64,000 bases of DNA from Actinopolymorpha alba DSM 45243 (GCF_000373925.1 NZ_KB892708.1:186001-250000), one strand, 5' to 3'; positions 45,501-53,337 are shown, counted from the first letter of the stretch. Notes: a model not told the origin generated them from the sequence alone. A program made the numbers and translations.

Positions 45501-45743
45501 GCCGTACGCACCGGCGATGGGCGGGCGACGCGGTCAGGCGTGCGGCTGGTCGCGCTGGCGGAGCGGTTCCGGTTCCTGCGGTATTTCCGGCCCACCATGT
45601 CAGTGGCTCGGGTGCGTCAGGCCGCGGTGGAGGCGGACCAGTCGGCGTACGAGGAGGCGGTGTCGTCGTACGCCAACCTCAGCCGGGACGAGCTGCGGGC
45701 CGCCGCTCTCGACGTACTCCGTGACCGCGGCGCCTGGGAATGA
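42576..45743 (+). CDS. AfsR/SARP-like ATPase regulator
   Basis: The 1055-residue protein has an N-terminal OmpR-type winged helix (GLFALLAGDLRTGCSTSRLVEGL) and a BTAD helical domain (about residues 95-245). A STAND ATPase follows with P-loop GAGGLGKT near residue 280, Walker B TLLVLDNCEHV, and LTTSRAPLGL. The C-terminal third is TPR-like. AfsR-type regulators respond to signals through the STAND module and activate secondary metabolism or stress genes. Targets here are unknown. The GTG at 42576 starts it, and a terminator hairpin follows. Confidence 0.92.
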   Translation: MTIELALLSRVAYAGQEITGPRLRGLFALLAGDLRTGCSTSRLVEGLWPDEQPDNPTRALQVLVSRARAQVGAEVIASTARGYRLALRDDQVDTSAIQLSASASAQHARAGDHEAALAHAEAGLALWEGATIDDADLHDPVAALRAERASAYRFLVRARALALARLGRHEEATGPLADLVREHPRDEEVLLELLRCEAATVGPAAALTRYDAYRRALRDELGTDPGPAVQATYQQLLRGEAPVVRHRIPYEPNPLLGRDGDVAEVAKLVGSSRVTSIVGAGGLGKTRLAYAVSRQAEQRVVHIVALAGVTNDEDVTGEVASVLGVGEGWPVARATPRDAVRAIVEALGSSPTLLVLDNCEHVLTGAVELVRTLVSMTDNVRVLTTSRAPLGLSSESVYPLPELDLPTTVELFVQRARAARPGVELPADVVENLCRHLDGLPLAAELAAARVRVMSVAEIARRLGDRFALLRGGARDAPQRHQTLHAVVDWSWNLLEPSARTVMRTLSIFPGGFTPDAARHLLGEGDVLPALEHLVDQSLLKVADTPSGTRMWMLETVREFSTAHREEAGDTDQVIDGFLTWARAFGTAHHDALFSPDPFEPIARIRAEQDNLIQALRHALARADGPSTAATSAALAGLLASEGNYLRLGALADEAGWLLSHYRPEPEFVEVTRTTLTQFVAFDLLIRGPRAVRPLVALRRLPPAPPNTLAGSAEVLLNVPAGDRGALQALAENDQPLVAAAANVLLSYSWEAEADLERALAAARRMLEALKDLEIPWLRGLTHSRISELSLQAEPAGEEARHHLMAALPVLEKMGSWSDLDGIRWWLALANIQRGELDEAERWMEQASGAQGSEKPGALGYDLGVRAEFLLARGEVEAGLRMWRRVVDLARNLNDRSPLLEPADLDPWAIEAEAVCVVAHAQHGRLALVESITAELPERLSSMLAHPVPNPPPYLMEGPLWGALLLALAMVDLYTAVRTGDGRATRSGVRLVALAERFRFLRYFRPTMSVARVRQAAVEADQSAYEEAVSSYANLSRDELRAAALDVLRDRGAWE

Positions 45744-45749
45744 TCACGT

Positions 45750-45800
45750 ACCTTGAGTAAATGCCCACTTTCGCACGGGAACTGGGCATCTACTCAAGGT
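45750..45800 (+). terminator. Terminator hairpin after the AfsR-like gene
   Basis: ACCTTGAGTAAATGCCCA (45750-45767) pairs with TGGGCATCTACTCAAGGT (45783-45800) over 18 bp with one mismatch and a 15-nt loop, 7 bp past the stop codon. Its length suits a strong rho-independent-like stop, although the T-run is absent. Confidence 0.65.
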
Positions 45801-45858
45801 TCGGCGCAAGCCCTTCAGATCCGCCCGCGATATGAGACAAGTCCTTTTGTCTGTTCGA

Positions 45859-45904
45859 GTTGTCATAGGTTTCTCGGGCTCTTAGCCGAGAAACCTATGA
45901 CAAC
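45859..45904. repeat. Dispersed palindromic element, family 2, copy 2
   Basis: GTTGTCATAGGTTTCTCGG (45859-45877) pairs perfectly with 45886-45904 over 19 bp across the loop GCTCTTAG. Compared with the copy at 35982, the one differing base pair in the stem is compensated, so the stem structure is maintained. Both loops share CTCTT. Confidence 0.8.
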
Positions 45905-46145
45905 CCTCGGTTACCCCTGCATTTCTCAGCATCCGAAACGCTTGGGTGTACACGATTTGAGACGGGCGGGATCTCACGCGGCATCTCCCCACGAAGCACG
46001 CGCAATTTGCCTTGCATGGTGACGACTTGCCGCGTGAGGTGCCAGCTGTCTCATATCGCGTACACCCAATCCGCCCGGATTCCGAGATACGCCGCAAGCC
46101 GTCCGGCAGGCGAGACAACAGCCCTGCTGCGGTGAGGGATCGTGG

Positions 46146-46196
46146 ACTTGTCCGAAGGATCGACACCCCTCTCACGCGGAGAACCTTCGGACAAGT
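46146..46196. repeat. Third hairpin in the repeat mosaic
   Basis: ACTTGTCCGAAGG (46146-46158) pairs perfectly with CCTTCGGACAAGT (46184-46196) across a 25-nt loop. It lies 96 bp downstream of the response-regulator stop on the opposite transcript, so it could serve as that operon's terminator. Confidence 0.55.
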
Positions 46197-46291
46197 AGCG
46201 CACGCTCGGGCCAGGGCGCAGCAAGCCGTCCGGCGCGACTGGCTCTTTTGAATAGGCGTTGCGGTATCTCCCCACGAAGTGTCGACAACAC

Positions 46292-46960
46292 CTAATCGCT
46301 TGGATCGGTGATGCGGTAGCCCACTCCAGGTGTCGTGGCGATGACCGGTGGGCCGCCAAGCTTGCGGCGCAGCCGGCCGATGGTGACGGCGACGGTGTTG
46401 GTGAACGGGTCGGCGTGTTCGTCCCACACCTGTTGGAGCAGGTCCTCCGCGCTGAGGAAGGCCGGGCTGGCCCGCAGGAGGGTTTCGAGAAGCGCGAACT
46501 CCTTGACCGACAGGTCGAGTAGCAGCCCATCGCGGGTGGCGCTGCGGCGTACGGGATCGAGTTCGATGCCGGCCACCCGCACTGTGCGCGGGCGGGCAGT
46601 GGGTCGCCGGCGGGCCAGTGCGCGGATACGCAGGACGAGTTCGGGAAAGTGGAACGGCTTGGCGAGGTAGTCGTCGGCTCCCTGGGTAAGACCGCTGACC
46701 CGGTCTCCGGGCGACCCGGCCGCGGTGAGCATGAGGACCATCGGGCGTTCGTCGTGGCCTGTGATCATCTGGCAGAGAGTGTCGCCGTGGATACCGGGCA
46801 GGTCGCGGTCGAGAACGACGACGTCGTACGCGTTGAGGTCGAGCTTGGCGGCGGCGGTCACGCCGTCGTGCGCGATGTCGACAGCCATGCCCTGATCCCG
46901 TAGCCCTTCGGCCAGGACGTCGGCGAGCGAGCGCGCGTCTTCGACCACCAGGATTCTCAC
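46292..46960 (-). CDS. OmpR-family response regulator
   Basis: The 222-residue protein has a receiver domain with acidic pocket Glu7-Asp8 (VVEDARS), phospho-acceptor Asp51 (VVVLDRDLPG), Thr in MLTAAG and Lys in YLAKPF. The C-terminal winged helix has SVKEFALLETLLRA and TVAVTIGRLRRKLGG. The frame stays open upstream, but GTG at 46960 gives the family's VRILVVED. It overlaps the kinase stop by 4 bp and is paired with it. The operator candidate at 48215 may be its target. Confidence 0.94.
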   Translation of the reverse strand: MRILVVEDARSLADVLAEGLRDQGMAVDIAHDGVTAAAKLDLNAYDVVVLDRDLPGIHGDTLCQMITGHDERPMVLMLTAAGSPGDRVSGLTQGADDYLAKPFHFPELVLRIRALARRRPTARPRTVRVAGIELDPVRRSATRDGLLLDLSVKEFALLETLLRASPAFLSAEDLLQQVWDEHADPFTNTVAVTIGRLRRKLGGPPVIATTPGVGYRITDPSD

Positions 46961-48165
46961 GCGGGTGCGCCTTGCGGTGCGGCCGTCGCCAGTGGAAGCG
47001 AGACGGTGACGCGCAGCCCGCCTTCGGGCCGGGCCAGCAAGTCGAGGCGGCCGCCGTGTGCGGCGACGACGGCGGTGACGATCGACAAACCCAAACCCGA
47101 GCCGGTCTCCGAACCCGTCCGGTCGGCGGCAAGTCGCTGGAACGGCTCGCCGAGCCGGGCGATGTGTCCTGGATCGAGAAGCGGCCCGCCGGTCTCCACA
47201 ACGAGGTGGGCTGAGCCGTCCTCGGCGTGGCTGGCGACCCGGATCCACCCGCCGTCCTCGTTGTGGGCGATGGCGTTGTCGATCAGATTGCCGGCCATGC
47301 GGGCCAGCAGGGTCGGGCTGCCCTGGGTCAACGCGGTGTCGTGAAGATCGCCGTCCTGCACGGTGAGGTTCTTCGCCGCGATCCCGGCGGCGTGCGTCGC
47401 CAGGGCCTCGGAGACCAGATCGCCGAGCGACACCGCTGCCCGGTCGGGGAGACCCCGGTCGGGAAGTGCCCCATGCTGGGCGCGGGCGAGGACGAGGAAA
47501 CCCTCCAACAGGCGGTCGACCTGGTCGAGTTCGGTACGCAGCCGATCCGCCAGGGCGACCGTCTGCGGTGGTGCCGGCTCCGGCTTGGCCACGGCGACAT
47601 CCAGCGAGGCCCGCATCGTCGTCAGCGGTGTCCGCAGCTCGTGGGAGGCGTTCGCGACGAACCGGCGTTGGGCGGCGAACGACGCCTCCAGGCGTTCCAG
47701 TAGTCCGTCAATGGTGTCTGCGAGTTCCTTGACCTCATCGGTGGGACCCGGAACTTCCAGCCGCTCGTGCAGGTTGTCCGCCGAGATCCGTCGCGTCGCC
47801 GACGTGATCGTCCGCAGCGGCCGCAGCACCCGCCCAGCCACCGCGTTCCCCAGCACGATCGAGACCACCACCATCACCACCAGCGCGATCAGCGAGCCCA
47901 TCAGAAGCTGACGCGACTGAACCGTATGGATATCCGCCAGCTGCGACTCGAGTTGGCGGATGCGCTCCTGAGCGGGGGCAAGGCTGGATTGCGGGGTGGA
48001 GCCGTTCTGCCCCGGCACGGGCTGGCTTTCGCTCATGCCCCCAGCCAGCAGGTTGGTGAGGGCCAGCAGACCGATGCCAGATACCAGAAACAGCACGGCA
48101 TACAGGAAGGTGAAACGCAGCCGCACGGTCCGGGCCCGCACCTCTTGGTGTCGCAGCGTACCCAA
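46957..48165 (-). CDS. Sensor histidine kinase
   Basis: The 402-residue kinase has an N-terminal membrane helix (LYAVLFLVSGIGLLALTNL), an extracytoplasmic sensor loop of about 60 residues with Gln/Ser, and a second helix (LIALVVMVVVSIVLGNAVAG). A HAMP domain follows (LRPLRTITSATRRISADNL), then the H-box (SHELRTPLTTM), and ATP-binding N and G boxes (LIDNAIAHN, GSGLGLSIVTAV). The signal is unknown. It forms an operon with the response regulator and is divergent from the DUF1349 membrane protein gene. Confidence 0.94.
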   Translation of the reverse strand: MGTLRHQEVRARTVRLRFTFLYAVLFLVSGIGLLALTNLLAGGMSESQPVPGQNGSTPQSSLAPAQERIRQLESQLADIHTVQSRQLLMGSLIALVVMVVVSIVLGNAVAGRVLRPLRTITSATRRISADNLHERLEVPGPTDEVKELADTIDGLLERLEASFAAQRRFVANASHELRTPLTTMRASLDVAVAKPEPAPPQTVALADRLRTELDQVDRLLEGFLVLARAQHGALPDRGLPDRAAVSLGDLVSEALATHAAGIAAKNLTVQDGDLHDTALTQGSPTLLARMAGNLIDNAIAHNEDGGWIRVASHAEDGSAHLVVETGGPLLDPGHIARLGEPFQRLAADRTGSETGSGLGLSIVTAVVAAHGGRLDLLARPEGGLRVTVSLPLATAAPQGAPA

Positions 48166-48214
48166 TGCGTCTCTCCCAGATCGTGGAAAGAACCTCAGGA
48201 TCGCATGCCGGGTC

Positions 48215-48251
48215 TAACACGGACCTAACAACCGTGGTTCGGACCGTGTTA
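48215..48251. promoter_or_regulatory. Inverted-repeat operator candidate for the two-component system
   Basis: TAACACGGACC (48215-48225) and GGACCGTGTTA (48241-48251) form an inverted repeat with 10 of 11 matching positions in the divergent promoter of the kinase and the DUF1349 protein. It overlaps a tandem CTAACA motif (48214 and 48225), the type of direct repeat OmpR-family regulators bind. Confidence 0.45.
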
Positions 48252-48276
48252 TGGCCAGATCCGTAGAACCGACCGC

Positions 48277-49845
48277 ATGGAAGCACTCAACGAAGCCGCT
48301 GCCCCGCCCCTGACCGCTCTGGTCCGCCAGGAATGGACCAGGTTCCGGAGCCGGGGCCGGTTGATCGCGATGGTGGCAGCGACGCTGGTCGTGATCCTCA
48401 TCGGTCTGCTGCTCACCGTGGTCGGCAACCGCTCCTCCTGCAGCGAGGGTCCGGTGGAGGTTCCCTGCCCCACCGATCCGGTCGGGCCGCGGGGCCAGGC
48501 GGTGAGCGACATGTTCTACTTCGCGCACCAGCCGCTGGGCGTGAACGGCAGCATCACCGTCCGCATGACGTCCATGACCGGCATCATCACGTACCCACCG
48601 CCTGACCACGACGAGATCGTCTCCGGCCTGGTGCCGTGGGCGAAGGCCGGGATCATCATCAAGGACGGCACCGCGCAGGGCTCCTCCTACGCGGCGCTGA
48701 TGGTCACCGGCAGCCACGGCGTACGGATGCAGTACGACTACGTCCACGACATCGCCGGCAGTCCGGGCAAGGTGTCGGCGGCGTCACCGCGCTGGCTGCG
48801 CCTGACCCGCTCCGGCGACACCATCACCGGCTACGAGTCGGCTGATGGCACCCGCTGGACGAAGGTCGGCGCCGCCCGGCTGCCAGGTCTGCCCGAGACA
48901 GTGCGGGTGGGCCTGTTCACCGCTTCCCCCGGGGATCTGACGCTCCGCCGGGTCGGCCTTGGGGCGGGCCTGCCGGAGTCGCGCTTCACCCAGGCCACTG
49001 CCTCCTTCGACCACGTCAGCCTGAAAGGTGCGGCGGGCGGCGAATGGCGTCATGGTCCCGTCGGCGAGATGGGCCACACCGACTGGGAGCGATTGCACCG
49101 ACCGCCGGGCCTCGTCGAGTCGAACGGCAGGCTCACCGTCACTGGATCCGGCGACATCGCGCCGGTCCCCGAGGGCGGCGGTCACACCATCGAGCAAACC
49201 CTCGTGGGCCTGGCCATCGGCCTGATCATCGTGCTCGTGGTGGCAGCACGATTCATGACCGCGGAGTACCGGTCCGGCGTGAGCGGCAGCCCGCCGTTCA
49301 CCGGCCGGAGGCTGGCCGCGAAGGCTCTGCTGGTTGGCGCGGCGGCCTTCGTCGTCGGATCGGTCGCCGCCGCGGTGGTGGTGCCCACCGGCGCGGTGTT
49401 GCTGCGTGCCAAGGGACTCAGCGTCGTTCCGGTGTCGACGCTCACGGGACTGCGGGTGGTCGTCGGCATCGGGGCGGTGTTCGCTGTCGCGGCTGTCATT
49501 GCGCTCGCCCTCGGCATGCTGCTCCGGCGGGGCTGGGCGGCAGTCCTCGTCGCGATCTCGACGGTCGTCCTTCCCTATCTCCTGGCCGTCCTGCCGCTGC
49601 TGCCCGACGACGTGGCCAGGTGGCTGCTTCGTCTCACTCCTGCCGCGGGGTTCGCGGTCCAGCAAACGGTCCGCGAGTACCCGCAGGTCGTCGCCCACTA
49701 CGCCCCGTTGGCCGGCTATTTCCCGCTCCCGTGGTGGGTGGGGTTCGCGATTCTCTGCGGGTACGCCGCGGTCGCGCTCGCCCTCATCGCATTCCGGCTG
49801 CGGCGGCAGGTCAGGGCATCGCAGCCGCCCGCCCAGTGGCGGTAG
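48277..49845 (+). CDS. ABC-2-like membrane protein with an extracytoplasmic DUF1349 domain
   Basis: The 522-residue protein has an N-terminal helix (RLIAMVAATLVVILIGLLL). A long extracytoplasmic insert (about residues 50-265) is a concanavalin-like DUF1349 module: WAKAGIIIKDG, SYAALMVTGSHGVRMQYDY, and PRWLRLTRSGDTITGYESAD. Five or six helices follow with ABC-2 permease features (FMTAEYRSGVSGSPPFTGRR). Homologues usually sit beside an ATPase, but none is present here. It is divergent from the two-component system, which may control it. The domain may sense or bind a surface glycan. Confidence 0.8.
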   Translation: MEALNEAAAPPLTALVRQEWTRFRSRGRLIAMVAATLVVILIGLLLTVVGNRSSCSEGPVEVPCPTDPVGPRGQAVSDMFYFAHQPLGVNGSITVRMTSMTGIITYPPPDHDEIVSGLVPWAKAGIIIKDGTAQGSSYAALMVTGSHGVRMQYDYVHDIAGSPGKVSAASPRWLRLTRSGDTITGYESADGTRWTKVGAARLPGLPETVRVGLFTASPGDLTLRRVGLGAGLPESRFTQATASFDHVSLKGAAGGEWRHGPVGEMGHTDWERLHRPPGLVESNGRLTVTGSGDIAPVPEGGGHTIEQTLVGLAIGLIIVLVVAARFMTAEYRSGVSGSPPFTGRRLAAKALLVGAAAFVVGSVAAAVVVPTGAVLLRAKGLSVVPVSTLTGLRVVVGIGAVFAVAAVIALALGMLLRRGWAAVLVAISTVVLPYLLAVLPLLPDDVARWLLRLTPAAGFAVQQTVREYPQVVAHYAPLAGYFPLPWWVGFAILCGYAAVALALIAFRLRRQVRASQPPAQWR

Positions 49846-49854
49846 CAGCATCCA

Positions 49855-51063
49855 TCAGGTGCGGGTGCGGGTGCGGGTGCGGAGCGGTAGCGCCTTCACG
49901 CCGGTGAGCTCGGCCGACGGGATGAACGTCGGTGGATTGTCTGGATCCGTACGCAACGCGGGGAAGCGGTCGAGCAGGATGTTCAACGCGATCCGGCCCT
50001 CCAGCCGGGCCAGCGGCGCACCCAGGCAGAAGTGCACCCCGCGCCCAAACCCCAGGTGGGGGTTGGGATCCCGGCTCGGATCGAACACCTCGGGGTGGGC
50101 GAACTGCCGCGGATCGCGGTTCGCCGCCCCGATCCAGACCATCAGCAACTGGTCAGCCGGCACCGGCTGGCCGGCGATCTCCACCTCGGCGGAGGTCGAC
50201 CGCCCGAGCAGCGAGAACGGGCTGAGCACCCGCAGGGATTCCTCGATCGCGGCCGGCACCATCGAACGATCCGCGCGTATGCGGGCCGCCTGGTGGGGGT
50301 TCAGGTCGAGGCACAGGACCGTGTTGCCGAGCAACATGGTCGTGGTGATGTGGCCGGCAATGAGGAGGAGATTGGCGAAGTTCACCACCTCGTTGTCGGT
50401 CAGTCGTTCCCCGTCGACCTCGGCCTGGACCAGTCCCGTGAGCAGATCCGGTCGCGGCCGCCGCCGGCGCTCGGCGGCATGGTCACGGAGGTAGTCGAGC
50501 ATCTCCTGCAGCTGGCCCATCTGCTCCGCGAGCTCGCGTTCCAACTCCTCGCTGTCCCGCTTGAGCGAAATGTCAGGACGGTTCTCGAACAGCGCGCCCA
50601 CCCACTGCTTGAACAGATGGCGGTCGCTGCTGGGTACACCCAGGAGCTCGGCGATGACGATCACCGGGAGCGGGTACGCCAGATCCGCCACGAGCTCGAT
50701 CTCGTCCTGATCGGCCACCGCGTCGAGGAGTTCGTGGGTGAGCCCAGCGATCCGAGGCTCCAGGTCGGCCACGATCTTCGGGGTGAACGCGTGGCTGACC
50801 AGTCGGCGGAGCTTGCGGTGCTCCGGCGCGTCCATCTGTACCAGGTTGCCTTCGTTGAACGACTTGTCGATGGTGTCCGAAAACAACCGCGAGGTGTCGG
50901 AGGAGAACGTCGCCGGGTCGTTGAGGATCCGTAGAGCCTCCGGATGGCCGTACACGTTCCACAGGCCAGACTGTTCGTCGTACTCGACGAGGTGTTCCGG
51001 CTGCTCCCCACGCAGCCAGAACTGCCGCGGGTGGATGCCCCACTGATCGGCGATGGCGGTCAT
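49855..51063 (-). CDS. Cytochrome P450
   Basis: The 402-residue soluble bacterial P450 (CYP107-like) has the I-helix AGHITTT, in which the usual AGxxTT oxygen-activating threonine is kept. The K-helix is EESLR, and the heme-binding loop is FGRGVHFCLGA with the cysteine ligand. The substrate is unknown. It lies 30 bp after the DrrB-like permease gene on the same strand, after a good Shine-Dalgarno (AAGGAGAG). The C-terminus is an RTRTRTRT tail coded by a four-unit GTGCGG repeat, unusual for the family. Confidence 0.95.
   Translation of the reverse strand: MTAIADQWGIHPRQFWLRGEQPEHLVEYDEQSGLWNVYGHPEALRILNDPATFSSDTSRLFSDTIDKSFNEGNLVQMDAPEHRKLRRLVSHAFTPKIVADLEPRIAGLTHELLDAVADQDEIELVADLAYPLPVIVIAELLGVPSSDRHLFKQWVGALFENRPDISLKRDSEELERELAEQMGQLQEMLDYLRDHAAERRRRPRPDLLTGLVQAEVDGERLTDNEVVNFANLLLIAGHITTTMLLGNTVLCLDLNPHQAARIRADRSMVPAAIEESLRVLSPFSLLGRSTSAEVEIAGQPVPADQLLMVWIGAANRDPRQFAHPEVFDPSRDPNPHLGFGRGVHFCLGAPLARLEGRIALNILLDRFPALRTDPDNPPTFIPSAELTGVKALPLRTRTRTRT
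49859..49882. repeat. Hexanucleotide repeat at the 3' end of the P450 gene
   Basis: GTGCGG occurs four times in a row at 49859-49882, just inside the stop codon of the P450 gene on the minus strand. It encodes the last Arg-Thr pairs. Repeat slippage would change tail length in steps of two residues without a frameshift. Confidence 0.8.
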
Positions 51064-51093
51064 CGGTCTCTCCTTCAGGTGGTCAGCGAGGGG

Positions 51094-51885
51094 TCAGCGG
51101 GACGGGTCGCGGTCGTAGAGCCGGCGGGCCCAGACGTACCCGAGCAGGGCGATGCCCAGGCTCCACGCGACGGTCTGCCAGCCGCTGCTGCCGATCGGCG
51201 TACCCACCAGCAGACCACGGATCGTCTCGATGAACGGCGTGAACGGTTGGTACTCGGCGAACCACCGCAGTCCGGCCGGCATCGAGTCTGTGGGTACGAA
51301 CCCGCTACCGAGGAACGGCAGCAGCGTCAGCGGCATCGGCACGTTGCTCGCGGACTCCACGGTTTTGCTCGCCATCCCCATCGCGACCGTCAGCCAGGTC
51401 AGAGCGAGCGAGATCAGTGCGAGTACGCCGATCAACGCCAGCCAGTCGGTGAGCCCCGCGTTCGGCCGGAACCCGAGCAGGACCGCGATGCCGATGACGA
51501 GCGTCAGACCGATCAGCGCCTGCAGGATGCTGCCGAGGACATGCCCGGTCATCACCGAGGCACGCGAGATCGCCATCGTGCGGAACCTCGCGATGATGCC
51601 TTCGGTCATGTCCATGGCGATCGAGACCGCAGTGCCCTGGCTCACGGCGGCCAGCGTCATCATCAAGATGCCGGGGATGACGTACCGGAGGTACTCCGCG
51701 CGACCGCCCGATGCCCCGCCGAGGCCCGCGCCCAGCGTCCCGCCGAAGACGTAGACGAACAGCAGCAGGAAGATGATCGGCATCCCGAACAACAGCAGGG
51801 TCATGGACGGGTACCGCACCATGTGCAGCAGGTTGCGCCGCAGCATGGTCGCGGAGTCGCTGAAGGTGTGCGAAACGGTGCTCAT
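51094..51885 (-). CDS. ABC-2 transporter permease (DrrB-like)
   Basis: The 263-residue ABC-2 permease has six helices. Its N-terminal cytoplasmic segment ends LLHMVRYPSMTLLLFGMPII, followed by RYVIPGILMMTLAAVSQGTAV, and the C-terminal ABC-2 loop has PLTLLPFLGSGFVPTDSMP and FAEYQPFTPFIETIRGLL, both DrrB-type signatures. It pairs with the overlapping ATPase to export a lipophilic compound. The start codon overlaps the ATPase stop by 4 bp. Confidence 0.93.
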   Translation of the reverse strand: MSTVSHTFSDSATMLRRNLLHMVRYPSMTLLLFGMPIIFLLLFVYVFGGTLGAGLGGASGGRAEYLRYVIPGILMMTLAAVSQGTAVSIAMDMTEGIIARFRTMAISRASVMTGHVLGSILQALIGLTLVIGIAVLLGFRPNAGLTDWLALIGVLALISLALTWLTVAMGMASKTVESASNVPMPLTLLPFLGSGFVPTDSMPAGLRWFAEYQPFTPFIETIRGLLVGTPIGSSGWQTVAWSLGIALLGYVWARRLYDRDPSR

Positions 51886-52886
51886 CGGATGGGTTCCTTA
51901 ACCTGGTCGGTCGCCGGCTCCCGGCCGGTGAGGGCGAGGAAGACGTCATCGAGATCGGGGGTGTGGACGGAAAGCTCGCCAACCTCGACCGAGGCGTTGT
52001 CCAGCTGGTCGAGCAGGGCCCGCAGCGAGTGCACGCCGCCGTCGCTTGGCACCTGCAGCGTGAGCGCGTCGTCGTCGCGTACGACGTCGCCGAGCAGACG
52101 GGCGGCCGCGGCGTACTCGATCGCGGTGGGGAAGTGGAGTTGGATGTGGCCACCCGGCACCAGGCGCTTGAGCTCGGCCGGGGTGCCTTCGGCGACCAGC
52201 TTCCCGTGGTCGAGGAGCGCGATCCGGTCCGCGAGTTGGTCGGCCTCCTCGAGGTACTGCGTGGTGAGGAAGATCGTCACCCCGCCGGCCACGAGGTCGC
52301 GGATGATCTGCCACATGGACCGGCGGCTCCGAGGATCAAGGCCCGTGGTGGGTTCGTCGAGGAAGATGATCTCCGGGTTGCCGACCAGCGTCATCGCCAG
52401 ATCGAGCCGGCGCCGCATGCCGCCGGAGTACGTCGCGGCCGGTTTCGTGGCCGCATCCTCGAGGTCGAACCTCGCGAGCAACTCGGCGGCGCGCTGGCGG
52501 CGCACCCGGCGGCCCAGGTGGCGCAGGTCCGCCATCAGGAGCAGGTTCTCCTCGCCGGTGAGGAGGTTGTCGACCGCTGAGAACTGCCCGGTGACCCCGA
52601 TCGCGCCGCGGACGGCGTCCGGCTCCCGACTCAGGTCGTGGCCCGCGACGCGCAGGTCCCCATCGTCGGCGCGGATCAACGTGGACAGGATCTGGACCGT
52701 GGTGGTCTTGCCGGCTCCGTTGGGGCCGAGCAGCGCGAAGATCGTGCCGGCGGGCACCACAAGGTCGATGCCGTCGAGCACGGTCTGATCGCCGTACGAC
52801 TTGCGCAGCCCGGCCGCCCTGATGGCGGGGGCGGCACTGCCCGCGGCTCGGGCCCTGCTCGCTGGTGGGGTTGGGGCGGTGGTCAT
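51882..52886 (-). CDS. ABC transporter ATP-binding protein (DrrA-like)
   Basis: The 334-residue ATPase has Walker A (LGPNGAGKTTTVQIL), the signature TYSGGMRRRLDLAMTL, Walker B (IIFLDEPTTGLD) and the switch LTTQYLEEADQLADRI. The C-terminal extension (GHIQLHFPTAIEYAA...) is the DrrA-type regulatory domain. DrrAB-like systems export drugs and lipids and often give self-resistance. Its gene is the first of a DrrA-DrrB-P450 unit. The ATG at 52886 is chosen, since upstream codons lie in the promoter region. Confidence 0.93.
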   Translation of the reverse strand: MTTAPTPPASRARAAGSAAPAIRAAGLRKSYGDQTVLDGIDLVVPAGTIFALLGPNGAGKTTTVQILSTLIRADDGDLRVAGHDLSREPDAVRGAIGVTGQFSAVDNLLTGEENLLLMADLRHLGRRVRRQRAAELLARFDLEDAATKPAATYSGGMRRRLDLAMTLVGNPEIIFLDEPTTGLDPRSRRSMWQIIRDLVAGGVTIFLTTQYLEEADQLADRIALLDHGKLVAEGTPAELKRLVPGGHIQLHFPTAIEYAAAARLLGDVVRDDDALTLQVPSDGGVHSLRALLDQLDNASVEVGELSVHTPDLDDVFLALTGREPATDQVKEPIR

Positions 52887-52974
52887 GCTCTCTCGTCTCG
52901 TCACTGTGGCTCTGACTGCCACGACCGAGATCGAGAGTGCGCGCCGCCGGCTTTAGCGCGGTTTCACGGCGGTT

Positions 52975-53337
52975 TCAGGGCGCGAGGGCGGAGGCACCAG
53001 GATGGGGGTGTTCGTCGGCGAGCGACTGCGGCGCCGACAGACGCCACGCCTCGTAGACCAGCTCGGAAAGCTCGCCAGCATCGATTCTGGGCAGATGAAC
53101 GACGACCCAGCCGAACCCGCCGGCCGTGAACTGCACCTCGAACACGTCCGGGCGCTCCGACACCAGAGCGATCTGCTCCGACAGCAGCTGCTTGAGTCCG
53201 ACCGTCTCGGTCAGCGGCCAGTGGTAGCCGAACCGGATGCCACGCACGCTGAACGACGTGTAGTTCGTCGCGTCAACGCGCTCGACCTCGGCGAGCCTGT
53301 CGACCATCCGCAGGAACCGGTTGCTGGTTACGCCCAT
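52975..53337 (-). CDS. MmcQ/YjbR-like protein
   Basis: The 120-residue protein fits the MmcQ/YjbR family, a small CyaY-like fold. Its N-terminus is FLRMVDRLAEVERVDA, the middle is SFSVRGIRFGYHWP, and the end has AGGFGWVVVHLPRIDAGELSELVYEAWRL. Members are predicted to bind DNA, but no function is proven. The start at 53337 is one of two nearby ATGs. It is divergent from the GH106-like gene. Confidence 0.75.
   Translation of the reverse strand: MGVTSNRFLRMVDRLAEVERVDATNYTSFSVRGIRFGYHWPLTETVGLKQLLSEQIALVSERPDVFEVQFTAGGFGWVVVHLPRIDAGELSELVYEAWRLSAPQSLADEHPHPGASALAP

Larger units (their letters stand above)
45744..46291. other. 548-bp intergenic repeat mosaic
   Basis: No gene is visible. The region contains an 18-bp terminator stem (45750-45800), a family-2 palindrome (45859-45904), a third hairpin (46146-46196), and a perfect 14-bp inverted pair CGCGATATGAGACA at 45826-45839 and, complementary, 46047-46060. 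Related copies include TGGGTGTACACGATTTGAGAC near 45943. The direct repeat ATCTCCCCACGAAG occurs near 45983 and again near 46266, and GCAAGCCGTCCGGC near 46093 and 46220. Confidence 0.7.

Noticed and set aside
46146-46196. CRISPR-like repeats in the repeat-rich gap
   Set aside because: The repeats are few, unevenly spaced and partly inverted; there are no regular spacers and no cas genes.
50944-52788. Plus-strand open frame of about 600 codons across the DrrAB genes
   Set aside because: Low-complexity translation; the minus strand encodes Walker and signature motifs.
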